Origin: Azospirillum brasilense | GTDB taxonomy: Bacteria > Pseudomonadota > Alphaproteobacteria > Azospirillales > Azospirillaceae | NCBI RefSeq assembly: GCF_001315015.1 | Contig: NZ_CP012916.1 | Coordinates: forward strand, 81,001 to 145,000 | DNA: 64,000 nt | Direction of reading: 5' to 3' | In this document: positions 29,031-37,009 of the stretch, one piece after another | How the letters are laid out: each line of letters starts with the position of its first letter | Position numbering within the stretch: the first letter of the stretch is position 1 | Translations under genes and position numbers: made by a program | Notes under the pieces: generated by a model | What the model saw: the letters and a program-made list of their open reading frames with translations, nothing else | Database searches by the model: none | What the model was told of the DNA's origin: nothing

Positions 29031-30641
29031 ATGACGTTTGATAACAAGCGCCGCCGCGCGGCGCCCAAGGGCGGCAACCGCCCGAACTCGAATTTTGGCG
29101 GCAACCGCCCGAACACGATTGTTGGCGATGTGCGCAGCGGCAAGTCCGGCGGCCCGCGTTTCCAGAAGAACCAGAACCCCAAGCCCTACGAGCGCCCCAA
29201 GGCGACCCGTCCGCCCGGCGCGCCGGTTCCCGGCCCGGTGCCGGGCCACGACGAGATCCTGTTCATCCCGCTCGGCGGCTGCTCGCGCATCGGCATGAAC
29301 ATGGCGCTCTACGGCCATGCCGGGAAGTGGCTGATCGTCGACGCCGGCGTCGCCTTCATGGGCGACGAGGCGCCGGGCGTCGACAGCCTGATGGCCGATC
29401 CCTCCTTCATCGAGGAGCGGATGGACGAGGTGGTCGGGCTGGTCGTCACCCACGCCCACGAAGACCACATCGGCGCCATCCACCACCTGTGGCCGGGGCT
29501 GGAATGCCCGATCTACGCAACCCCCTTCGCCGCTCACGTCATCCGTGAACGGCTGAAGGAGTCTGGAGGCCTGCGCCACGCCCGCATCCGGGTGTTCGAG
29601 CCGGGCGCCTCCTTCGAGATCGGTCCCTTCGGCATCGAGACCATCACCGTCACCCACTCGATCCCCGAGCCGGTGTCGGTGGCGATCCACACCAAGGCCG
29701 GCACGGTCCTGCACACCGGCGACTGGAAGTTCGACCCGCACCCGCTGGTCGGCCCGACCATGGACCTGGACGCGCTGAAGCGGCTGGGCGACCGCGGCGT
29801 GCTGGCGATGATGTGCGACAGCACCAACGCCAACGTCGACGGCACAACGGGGTCGGAGGCGGACGCCCGCGCCGGCCTGATCGAGGCCTTCGCCGGGCGC
29901 AAGGGCGCCATCGCTGTGACCGGCTTCGCGTCCAACGTCGCCCGCATGCAGGCGGTGGCGGAAGCCGCGGCGGCACACGACCGCAAGGTGGTGCTGGTCG
30001 GCCGGTCGATGCTGCGCATGGAGAAGGCGGCCCGCGCCAGCGGCTATCTGGAGAAGGCTCCGGAGTTCATCTCCATCATGGAAGCCTCCTGGACGCCGCG
30101 CCGGAACCTCGTCTTCCTGTGCACCGGCAGCCAGGGCGAGGAGCGGGCGGCGCTCAGCCGTCTGGCCCGCGACGGCCACCGCGAGCTGTGGCTGGAGAGT
30201 GGCGACACGGTGATCTTCTCCGCCCGCGCCATCCCCGGCAACGAGGTGGTGCTGGCCGACGTGCAGGACCATCTGAAGGCCAAGGGTGTGACGGTGGTGA
30301 CCCCCGCCGACGCGCCGGTCCATGTGTCGGGCCACCCGAAGCGGGACGACCTGATCCGCATGTACGACCTGATCCGTCCGCGCTTCTCCGTGCCGGTGCA
30401 CGGCACCATCGAGCATCTGGAGGCCCACGCCCGCCTCGCCCGCGCCTGCGGCGTGGAACGGGCGCTGGTTCCGGAGGATGGCGACATCCTGCGGATCGCC
30501 CGGGAAGGCACCGCGGTGATCGGCCATATGGAGGCCAAGCGCCTCGCCAACACCGGGCGGGAACTGATCCCCTGGACGGGCCTGCCCGTCGCGGAGGACG
30601 CGGACGCCCTGGCTGAAGCCATGGAATCGATGGCCGCCTGA
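29031..30641 (+). CDS. rnj: Ribonuclease J
   Basis: The 536-residue metallo-beta-lactamase/beta-CASP nuclease would carry out 5'-3' exo- and endonucleolytic RNA decay and processing. The metal motif THAHEDHIGAI begins at about residue 140, followed by TVTHSIPEPVSVAIHTKAGT, HTGDWKFD and the beta-CASP region. SGHPKRDDL and VHGTIEHLEAHARLA close the metal site. Residues 1-75 are an extra basic Asn/Pro/Gly-rich tail with two G-G-N-R-P-N repeats before the usual start DEILFIPLGGCSRIGMN. The C-terminal domain of longer RNase J proteins seems missing. The ATG at 29031 has AAGGA just upstream. A terminator follows. Confidence 0.92.
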   Translation: MTFDNKRRRAAPKGGNRPNSNFGGNRPNTIVGDVRSGKSGGPRFQKNQNPKPYERPKATRPPGAPVPGPVPGHDEILFIPLGGCSRIGMNMALYGHAGKWLIVDAGVAFMGDEAPGVDSLMADPSFIEERMDEVVGLVVTHAHEDHIGAIHHLWPGLECPIYATPFAAHVIRERLKESGGLRHARIRVFEPGASFEIGPFGIETITVTHSIPEPVSVAIHTKAGTVLHTGDWKFDPHPLVGPTMDLDALKRLGDRGVLAMMCDSTNANVDGTTGSEADARAGLIEAFAGRKGAIAVTGFASNVARMQAVAEAAAAHDRKVVLVGRSMLRMEKAARASGYLEKAPEFISIMEASWTPRRNLVFLCTGSQGEERAALSRLARDGHRELWLESGDTVIFSARAIPGNEVVLADVQDHLKAKGVTVVTPADAPVHVSGHPKRDDLIRMYDLIRPRFSVPVHGTIEHLEAHARLARACGVERALVPEDGDILRIAREGTAVIGHMEAKRLANTGRELIPWTGLPVAEDADALAEAMESMAA

Positions 30642-30724
30642 CGCGGCCATCCTCCCTCACCGCCATCTTTCAACGGGCCACGAATCACCAGAAGGGGACA
30701 CCACCCTCCGTTCGCGCGCACCAG

Positions 30725-30747
30725 GGGCCGGCTCACGGCCCTTTTTT
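30725..30747 (+). terminator. Rho-independent terminator after RNase J
   Basis: GGGCCG (30725-30730) pairs with CGGCCC (30736-30741) across the loop GCTCA, followed directly by TTTTTT. It lies 84 bp after the RNase J stop and ahead of the small gene at 30765, so that gene probably has its own promoter or depends on read-through. Confidence 0.85.
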
Positions 30748-30764
30748 ATCTTGGAGAGTTGCCC

Positions 30765-31094
30765 ATGGCTGGCTATCCCGCCGACCGGCTTTCCTTTCCC
30801 GACATCCTCGACCCGGTGCTGGAAGCGCCGGACGGGGATGACACCGCCCTCGACCGTGCCATCAACGAGGTGGCCGAGGCGCTGGCCGACAGCGGGACCC
30901 TGATCGTCGATGCCCTGGGCCAGGCGGCCTACGGTGTGACCGACGAAGAGGCCGTCCTCGGCCTGATCGACACCTACATCCGCGTCCTCCTGCATCTTGG
31001 CGAGGTCGAGGAGGCGGCCGACATGGGCGAAGTGATCGAGCGCATCCAGAGTTTCCAGCGCCGACGCAAGCGCCGAGGCTCGCGCGCCTCCTGA
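30765..31094 (+). CDS. Small acidic protein of unknown function
   Basis: The 109-residue protein is soluble and acidic in its first 85 residues (DILDPVLEAPDGDDTALDRA, several Asp/Glu), with predicted helices and a strongly basic C-terminus (QRRRKRRGSRAS). I do not recognise a family. The ATG at 30765 follows GGAGAG closely. It lies directly after the RNase J terminator and is convergent with a small membrane-protein gene. The basic tail suggests nucleic-acid or ribosome contact, an inference only. Confidence 0.7.
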   Translation: MAGYPADRLSFPDILDPVLEAPDGDDTALDRAINEVAEALADSGTLIVDALGQAAYGVTDEEAVLGLIDTYIRVLLHLGEVEEAADMGEVIERIQSFQRRRKRRGSRAS

Positions 31095-31125
31095 CCCCGT
31101 CTCCCCGCTCGGACCGGCCCTTTCC

Positions 31126-31455
31126 TCAGACCGGCGGAACCGTCCCGCCGGTCAGCCAGCGGGTCGCCAGGGCGCGCAGCCGCGCGGTCTGCTGCCGCTG
31201 GCGGTAGACGGACACCGCGTAGCCGATCCCGATGAAGCCGACAATCACCACCCAGAAGCCGAACAGATAGCGCCAGTCCGCCCCGGCGGTCAGCAGCACC
31301 AGCAGGACCAGCGTCACCACCCCCGCCACCACACCGCCGATGATTCGCATCCGCAGGAAGGCGGCTTCGTCGCTCTGTTCGAAATCCTCGGCCAGCGCCT
31401 GGATTTCCAGTCCGGCCTGACGGCGGGCCTCCGCCGCCGGGTTCAGCGCATCCAT
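31126..31455 (-). CDS. Small membrane protein with two transmembrane segments
   Basis: The 109-residue protein has an N-terminal helical region (ARRQAGLEIQALAEDFEQSD), two hydrophobic helices (IIGGVVAGVVTLVLLVLLTA and YLFGFWVVIVGFIGIGYAVS) and a basic C-terminus (YRQRQQTARLRALATR). No family is recognised. The ATG at 31455 has GGAG 6 bases upstream; an in-frame ATG at 31521 would add 22 residues of low hydrophobicity. It is divergent from the methyltransferase gene. Confidence 0.7.
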   Translation of the reverse strand: MDALNPAAEARRQAGLEIQALAEDFEQSDEAAFLRMRIIGGVVAGVVTLVLLVLLTAGADWRYLFGFWVVIVGFIGIGYAVSVYRQRQQTARLRALATRWLTGGTVPPV

Positions 31456-31614
31456 GCCATCTCCATTCCGTTTGTCGGGCCGTTTATCGGGCTTCGAACC
31501 CCAGGCGCGATGATCCGTCACATTCGCCTGCTATGAAAGGAAGAACAGGCGAAACGCGCTTCCGGCCCTTGGCGCTCACGGTGTGAATGGGCCGCTTCGG
31601 GGGAGTCTCAACCC

Positions 31615-32229
31615 ATGCAGACCGGTTATGTGCGCACCTACGAACGTATCGCCCCGCTCTACGACGCGCTGGACCTCGGTTACGAGATGATGTGGAAGCG
31701 GCGCCTGCGGCGGGGCACCTTTCGCGGCCTGTCCGGGCGCATCCTCGACGCCGGGGCGGGCACCGGCCGCAACATCCCCTTCTACCCCGCCGGCGCCCGC
31801 GTGACCGCGGTGGACGCCAGCCCGGCCATGCTGGCCCGCGCCGCCAAGCGGGCGGACAAGCAGGGGCGGGCGGTTGAGTTCCAGGTGCTGGATCTGGCCG
31901 CCACCGGCTTCCCCGACGGCCATTTCGACCATGTGGTGGCGACCTTCGTTTTCTGCGTCCTGCCGGAGGAGCTTCAGGTGCCGGTGCTGTGCGAGATGCG
32001 GCGCATCCTGAAGCCGGAGGGGACGCTGCGCATTCTCGACTATACCCAGTCGGAGCGTTCGGCGGCCCGGCTGTGGATGCGCGTGGTGTCGCCCTGGCTG
32101 AGCTTCGCCTTCGCTGCCCGCTACACCGCCGGCTACGAGGCCCATCTGCCGCAGGCCGGCATGGGGGCGGTCGACAGCCGCTTCGTGATGGGCGATTGCG
32201 TCAAGCTGGTGGAGGCCCGCGCGGCCTGA
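31615..32229 (+). CDS. Class I SAM-dependent methyltransferase
   Basis: The 204-residue protein has the SAM-binding motif ILDAGAGTGRNIPFYPAG (residues 43-60), motif II TAVDASPAMLARA with the acidic ribose-binding residue, and motif IV-like FDHVVATFVFCVLP. It resembles the UbiE/small-molecule and phospholipid N-methyltransferase group; the N-terminal YERIAPLYDALDLGYEMMWK is the typical lead helix. The last 50 residues include a hydrophobic stretch (VSPWLSFAFAARY). The substrate is unknown. A GGGGGAG site lies upstream of the ATG. Confidence 0.88.
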   Translation: MQTGYVRTYERIAPLYDALDLGYEMMWKRRLRRGTFRGLSGRILDAGAGTGRNIPFYPAGARVTAVDASPAMLARAAKRADKQGRAVEFQVLDLAATGFPDGHFDHVVATFVFCVLPEELQVPVLCEMRRILKPEGTLRILDYTQSERSAARLWMRVVSPWLSFAFAARYTAGYEAHLPQAGMGAVDSRFVMGDCVKLVEARAA

Positions 32230-32245
32230 GCCGCCGGGCCGTTCT

Positions 32246-32277
32246 GTCAGCCGGTCAGCCGGTCAGCCGGTCAGCCG
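32246..32277. repeat. Four tandem GTCAGCCG octamers overlapping a stop codon
   Basis: Exact 8-bp units begin at 32246, 32254, 32262 and 32270. The last one contains the stop codon of the leftward patatin-like gene (32271-32273). Such short repeats can vary by slippage and would then change only the intergenic length. Confidence 0.9.
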
Positions 32278-33236
32278 GCGCGCCGCTGCTCGTGGGCCGG
32301 GCCGCCGCCGAAATGGTCGAGCGCCTGGGCGAGCGCGTCGTCGAACACCTCCGCCTTCTCGGTGAAATAGTCGAAGTAGCCGTAATGGCGGCGCAGCGGC
32401 AGCTCGGTCAGGGAGCGGATGCGGTAGGCCGGGTCGTTCAGAGTGCCGCGCTCCATCAGCTCGATCACCCGGCGCAGCCGCGCCACCTCCGCCTTGTAGG
32501 AGTTGGCGAACCACTGGCGGATCTTCCAGTTCTCCACCTCCAGCTGGTTGCGCGGCACCGGCCCGATCCACGAAACGGGGAAGGGCGCGGCCACCGTCAC
32601 CTCGTCGAAGCCGTGCAGTTCCGACAGGATGATGCTGCGGTGATAGGCGCCGTCGATCAGCCCGCCGGGGGCCTCCTCGAAGCCGTAGAGATAGAGCCAG
32701 AGGGCGCTCTCGACCGCTTCCGCGGTGATGTCCTCCAGCCCGACCTCGCCGGCCATCAGGCGGCGGGCGGCGGCGTTGCCGTGCAACAGCCCGTTGCCGG
32801 AGCGGAAATCGTAGGTGTTGAAGACGACGCCGACCTCGGCCTCGTTCAGGGTGCGGGCGATCTCGGCCACGGTGTCGCGGTCGCGCACCGGAGCGTATTG
32901 GCGGGCCGGGATCAGCCGCTCCAGCACCGCCGAGGGCGACAGCGGGACATCCAGCCAGCGCCGCGCGTGCTCGCCCAACACCGGGCGGAACACGCCCTTG
33001 TGTCCGAACAGGGCGGTCTGCCAGGCCTGGAGCAGCCCACCGGACGCCCCCCGGTGTTCGAGAAGCAGGCGGCGCACGTCTTCGCCGCGCAGCCAGGCGG
33101 CAAGCACGACGATCTGCCCGGAGGTCACCGTGAACAGGTCGGGCATCCGCTCCAGGCGGTCGAGCGCCGTCAGCACGCCCGCGCCGTGCAGGTTGAACCC
33201 ACCGAAGCCGCCCAGGGCGACCGCTCGTTTCTGCAT
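32271..33236 (-). CDS. Patatin-like protein with degenerate nucleophile elbow
   Basis: The 321-residue protein starts RAVALGGFGGFNLHGAGVLT, the patatin glycine-rich oxyanion region in altered form. The nucleophile elbow, normally G-x-S-x-G, reads VTSGQ with Ser39 retained but both flanking glycines lost. The Asp of the dyad is present in LIDGAYH (Asp195-Gly196). It may be a lipid acyl hydrolase with changed geometry, or a non-catalytic binding protein. The ATG at 33236 has GGAG about 8 bases upstream. It is convergent with the methyltransferase gene. Confidence 0.72.
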   Translation of the reverse strand: MQKRAVALGGFGGFNLHGAGVLTALDRLERMPDLFTVTSGQIVVLAAWLRGEDVRRLLLEHRGASGGLLQAWQTALFGHKGVFRPVLGEHARRWLDVPLSPSAVLERLIPARQYAPVRDRDTVAEIARTLNEAEVGVVFNTYDFRSGNGLLHGNAAARRLMAGEVGLEDITAEAVESALWLYLYGFEEAPGGLIDGAYHRSIILSELHGFDEVTVAAPFPVSWIGPVPRNQLEVENWKIRQWFANSYKAEVARLRRVIELMERGTLNDPAYRIRSLTELPLRRHYGYFDYFTEKAEVFDDALAQALDHFGGGPAHEQRRAG

Positions 33237-33343
33237 GTGAAAAACTCCAACCAAAGACCAACCATCCCGCGAGGCGTCGCTGTCACGGACCGCCTGCGGG
33301 GCGTTACTGTTGCTGTGTCAGGGAAAAATGAGGGCCGTCCGTG

Positions 33344-33532
33344 TCAACCGGCGGCTTGGCCGCCATCCAGGCGGTGGGGATTGAGGTCAGCCGTCCGTCC
33401 TTTCAGAAACGCGGCCAGCCGGCCCAGTAGGGACCGGAGATGGTCGGCACGCATCCGGGCGGCCTTGCGGCGGATAAGCTGCATGTCGCGTTCAGAGGGA
33501 AGGGCGGAAGCGAAGCGCGAAGGCGTGTTCAT
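33344..33532 (-). CDS. Small basic protein of unknown function
   Basis: The 62-residue protein begins MNTPSRFASALPSERDM and has a basic amphipathic helix (IRRKAARMRADHLRSLLGRL). The ribosome site GAGGAGG lies 6 bases before the ATG at 33532, which is very strong support for translation even though the frame is open further upstream to 33655. It is monocistronic, 147 bp downstream of a hybrid kinase gene in the same direction. No family recognised; the helix resembles other small Arg-rich alphaproteobacterial proteins. Confidence 0.68.
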   Translation of the reverse strand: MNTPSRFASALPSERDMQLIRRKAARMRADHLRSLLGRLAAFLKGRTADLNPHRLDGGQAAG

Positions 33533-33679
33533 AAGGGACCTCCTCAAAGGACTGAGAAGGCGTCTCCCCCTCGGGAAAGGGTTTATCGTTATGTTGCAGT
33601 GCACAATATGGGGCAGTGCCACTGCCCCGTCAAGGCTGGTCCGCTTTTTGTCCACCGCTCTCCGGTCGGGAAGGGAGGA

Positions 33680-36600
33680 TCAGTCCCCGGTCCGGCTCAA
33701 CGGATTGTGGTTCAAAAGATTCTGGATGGCGCTTTGAAGCTGCCGCGGGGTGACCGGCTTGCGCACCACGGCCAGCCCGAGTGCCGCCGCGTCGCGGTCG
33801 CATTCGGTGCCGATCTCTCCGGTCAGGATGATCGCCGGAACCGGCGATCCGACCAGCCCGCGGATTTGCACGATGGCTTCCGTTCCGATCCGGCCATTGC
33901 GCAGCCTGTAGTCGGCGATGATCAGGTCCGGGTGGCGGTCCAGTCCGCGCAGCCGCTCCAGAGCCTGCGCGGCGGAGCCGGCGACGGCCACCTCGTACCC
34001 CCATTCCTGGAAGATGGTCCGCAGCCCCATCAGGACGATGACGTCGTCCTCGACCAGAACGGCCAAGCGCCCGTCGCCGGATGGGGAGGTCTCGGCTTCG
34101 GGGGCGGGAAGAGGGATGGTCGGGGCGGCACGCGGCGCCTCGATGGCGAAGACCGATCCATGGGCCGGTTCGGAGCGCACCGACACCGGATGGTTCAGCA
34201 GCCGGGACAGCCGCTTCACGATGGCGAGTCCCAGGCCAAGCCCCTGGCTGCGGTCGCGTTCCGGGTTGCCGACCTGATGGAACTCCTCGAAGACCTTGGT
34301 CTGTTGCTCCGCCGAGATGCCAATGCCGCTGTCCTGCACCATGATGCGGACGGTGCCGTCCGCCGCCTCGCAGGACACGCGGACATAGCCCGCCTCGGTG
34401 TAGCGGATGGCGTTCTCCACCAGATTGCGGAGCATCCGGCCGAGCAGCAACCGGTCGCTGCACACCGCCAGATCCGGTGCGGGTTGGACGACGGTGAACT
34501 CCAGCCCCTTGCTGGAAGCGATCGGAACATAGGCCGCCTCGATCTCGTCCAGCATCGGGCGCAGGGGCACCGTGTCGATCTGCGGGGTTATGACGCCGGC
34601 ATCCAGGCGCGACACGTCCAGCAGGCTGTCGAGAAGGTTCTTCAAGGTCTCCAGCGCCCGTTCCAGCGAAGCCAGCGGGCTGTGGCCCTTGTCGGGATCG
34701 ACGTGGCGTTGCAGGACACCGGCGAACAGCAGGGCGGATTGCAGCGGCTGGCGCAGGTCGTGGCTGGCCGCCGCCAGAAACTTCGACTTGGAGATGTTGG
34801 CCTCGTCGGCCTTCGCCTTGGCGTCGCGCAGGGCCTGCTCCATTGCCTTGCGCCCGGTGATGTCGAGATTCAATCCGCTGAGCCGGACCAAGCGCCCACC
34901 GTCGTAGACGGGGCGCCCGATCGCCATGATCCAACGCACCCCGTCGCGCGGATGGAGGATGCGGAATTCCCCGCGGTAATCGGAGCGCCGCGCCTCCAGC
35001 ACATCCTTCGTGAACCGCCGCACCGAGTCCCGGTCCGCCGGGTGCACCAGCTCGAAAAAGCTGTCCTCGCCAGGCGTGAAGCTGTCCGGGGTGACGCCGT
35101 ACAGCCGGTACATACCGTCCGACCAGGCCAGCGTCCGGTCGCGCAGGTCGAAATCCCAGATGCCGGCCTCCGACGCGGCCAGTGCAATGGTCAGCCGTTC
35201 CTCGCTGCGGCGCAGCGCCTCCTCCAGCGCCTTGCGCTCGGTGATGTCGAGATTCAGGCCGTTGAAATGCAGCGGCGTGCCGTCCGGACCATAGCTGACG
35301 CGTCCGATCGACGAGACCCAGCGGACGGCGCCGCCAGGCTGAATGATGCGATATTCCAGTCGGATGTAGGCACGCCGCTCGGCGAGCATTTCCGCCTGGG
35401 CCTTCAGCGTGGCAATGTCGAAATCGTCGGGATGGACCACCGACCGCCAGACGGCGCTGGTCGTCTCGTGCACCGCCGGGTCGAGGCCGAAGATGCGGAA
35501 GGTCTCGTCCGACCAATGCCCCTGGCCGTTCGTCAGATCCCAGTCGAAGGTGCCGGCCAAGGCGGATTCAAGGGCAAGGCTCAACCGGTCCTTGCTTTTG
35601 CGCAGATCGTCCTCGGCCTGCCGCCGCCGGGTGATGTCGAGAAGATAGACCGACATCCCGTTCGCGTTGGGAAAGGCCCGCATCCAGAACCAGCGTCCGG
35701 TGCGCATGCCTTGGAACTCGTCGTCGATTGGCGTCTGTCCGGCCATCGCCTGATGGGCCTTGTGCCACATCGGTGTGCCGACCAGTTCCGGAAAGGCATC
35801 CCACAGCGACTGTCCGCGCAGGTCGCGGCCCTGGGCGACCAGGGTGACCGCCTTGTCGTTCAGATAGGTGAAGCGCCAGTCGTGATCCAGTTCGATCACG
35901 CCGTCCACCGTGCTGCCAAGCACCGCCGCCATTCGCAGCGCGTTGCTGCGCGCCAGTTCATGCGCGCGCAGGAAGCGCCACAGGCTCCATCCTGCGGTGA
36001 GCCCGGCGAACAGGAAAAGCCCGGTAAAGATGACGAGCGTGCGCCGGGCGGCCGCGTTGACCGGCCGCATGGATGCGTCCTTGTCCAGGCTGACATGGAC
36101 GTAGAGGTTGGGAACGCCGGCGGCCAGCGGTGACACCGCGGTGATCCGCATCCGTCCATCCGGACCGGGGGCTTCGACCACACGCCGCTCGCCCCGGTCC
36201 AGCAGAGCCCGGTAAGGCGTGTGGAGCGGTCGGCCGACGGTGTCCGGCATCTCCGGCTGGTGCGCCAGGACGATGCCGGAGCGGTCGGCGATCACCACCT
36301 CCGCGTCGTCCGGCAGGCTCTTCTCGCGAAGGAACAGGTTCAGCCATGTGGTGTCGAGGAGCACCGTCGCCACCCCGGCCGGAACTCCGTTCTCGTCCTT
36401 GTAGGCGAGGGCGAAGGGAATCGATGGGCGTCCCGTGGTGCGGGAGGTCAGGGTGGCCCCGTTGGACTGCACTCCGGTGGTCAGCGCCTCACGCCAATAA
36501 CTGCGGTCGGCGACGGAAAGACCGCGCGCCTGCGGTTCGGTGGAGCACCAGATGGTCCCGGCCCGGTTGCTGACGCTCACCGCCAGATACGGGGGAAACT

Positions 36601-36895
36601 TCGCCTTGATCCGAAGAAGTGTATCCTGACAGGCCGCTGGAGACAGATGCCCTATACCCATCTCTGTAAGGGCAACCAAAACGTGTTCGATATCGTCGGC
36701 GATGCGCTGTTGTTCGGATTCGACTTGATCCAGAAGCTGCATCGATTCCAGACGGATTTCTGTTTCCCGGGACTTGCGCAATTCCAGGATGTTGTGCACT
36801 TCGAAGGCGATCAGTGGTAATGCAACCACAAGGAAAATAATCGACAACCGAGGCGCCGACCATCCAGGCCGCTGGTCCGGCTCGCTGGTCTTCAC
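33680..36895 (-). CDS. Hybrid sensor histidine kinase with multiple PAS domains and C-terminal receiver
   Basis: The 1071-residue inner-membrane sensor has TM1 near residues 17-38, a periplasmic dCache-like region to about 275 and TM2 near 278-300. Three PAS/PAC units follow; the second and third end in the near-identical FNGLNLDITERKALEEALRR-type linker. Then come a HisKA domain with the phospho-acceptor His near 712 (AAASHDLRQPLQSALLFAG), an HATPase domain with N-box NLVENAIRYTEAGYV and G-box DSGIGI, and a receiver domain from about 945 with the acceptor Asp in LIIADYRL. It would phosphorelay to an unlinked partner. The GTG at 36895 was chosen because GGGAG lies 6 bases upstream; a TTG further upstream is weaker. 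Confidence 0.9.
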   Translation of the reverse strand: MKTSEPDQRPGWSAPRLSIIFLVVALPLIAFEVHNILELRKSRETEIRLESMQLLDQVESEQQRIADDIEHVLVALTEMGIGHLSPAACQDTLLRIKAKFPPYLAVSVSNRAGTIWCSTEPQARGLSVADRSYWREALTTGVQSNGATLTSRTTGRPSIPFALAYKDENGVPAGVATVLLDTTWLNLFLREKSLPDDAEVVIADRSGIVLAHQPEMPDTVGRPLHTPYRALLDRGERRVVEAPGPDGRMRITAVSPLAAGVPNLYVHVSLDKDASMRPVNAAARRTLVIFTGLFLFAGLTAGWSLWRFLRAHELARSNALRMAAVLGSTVDGVIELDHDWRFTYLNDKAVTLVAQGRDLRGQSLWDAFPELVGTPMWHKAHQAMAGQTPIDDEFQGMRTGRWFWMRAFPNANGMSVYLLDITRRRQAEDDLRKSKDRLSLALESALAGTFDWDLTNGQGHWSDETFRIFGLDPAVHETTSAVWRSVVHPDDFDIATLKAQAEMLAERRAYIRLEYRIIQPGGAVRWVSSIGRVSYGPDGTPLHFNGLNLDITERKALEEALRRSEERLTIALAASEAGIWDFDLRDRTLAWSDGMYRLYGVTPDSFTPGEDSFFELVHPADRDSVRRFTKDVLEARRSDYRGEFRILHPRDGVRWIMAIGRPVYDGGRLVRLSGLNLDITGRKAMEQALRDAKAKADEANISKSKFLAAASHDLRQPLQSALLFAGVLQRHVDPDKGHSPLASLERALETLKNLLDSLLDVSRLDAGVITPQIDTVPLRPMLDEIEAAYVPIASSKGLEFTVVQPAPDLAVCSDRLLLGRMLRNLVENAIRYTEAGYVRVSCEAADGTVRIMVQDSGIGISAEQQTKVFEEFHQVGNPERDRSQGLGLGLAIVKRLSRLLNHPVSVRSEPAHGSVFAIEAPRAAPTIPLPAPEAETSPSGDGRLAVLVEDDVIVLMGLRTIFQEWGYEVAVAGSAAQALERLRGLDRHPDLIIADYRLRNGRIGTEAIVQIRGLVGSPVPAIILTGEIGTECDRDAAALGLAVVRKPVTPRQLQSAIQNLLNHNPLSRTGD

Positions 36896-37009
36896 CCGTA
36901 TCTCCCTACTCCACCCTTCCGCGGGCAAAGATTGCCAGAATACGATGGTAATTAAAACAGGCTGTCCGTTCTATCCCAAGCGCCGGCCCTCCTTTTCATG
37001 GAAAGAGTG

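Noticed and set aside
33440..36133. An 897-codon open frame on the plus strand
   Set aside because: It is antisense to the hybrid histidine kinase, whose PAS, HisKA, HATPase and receiver motifs are unmistakable.
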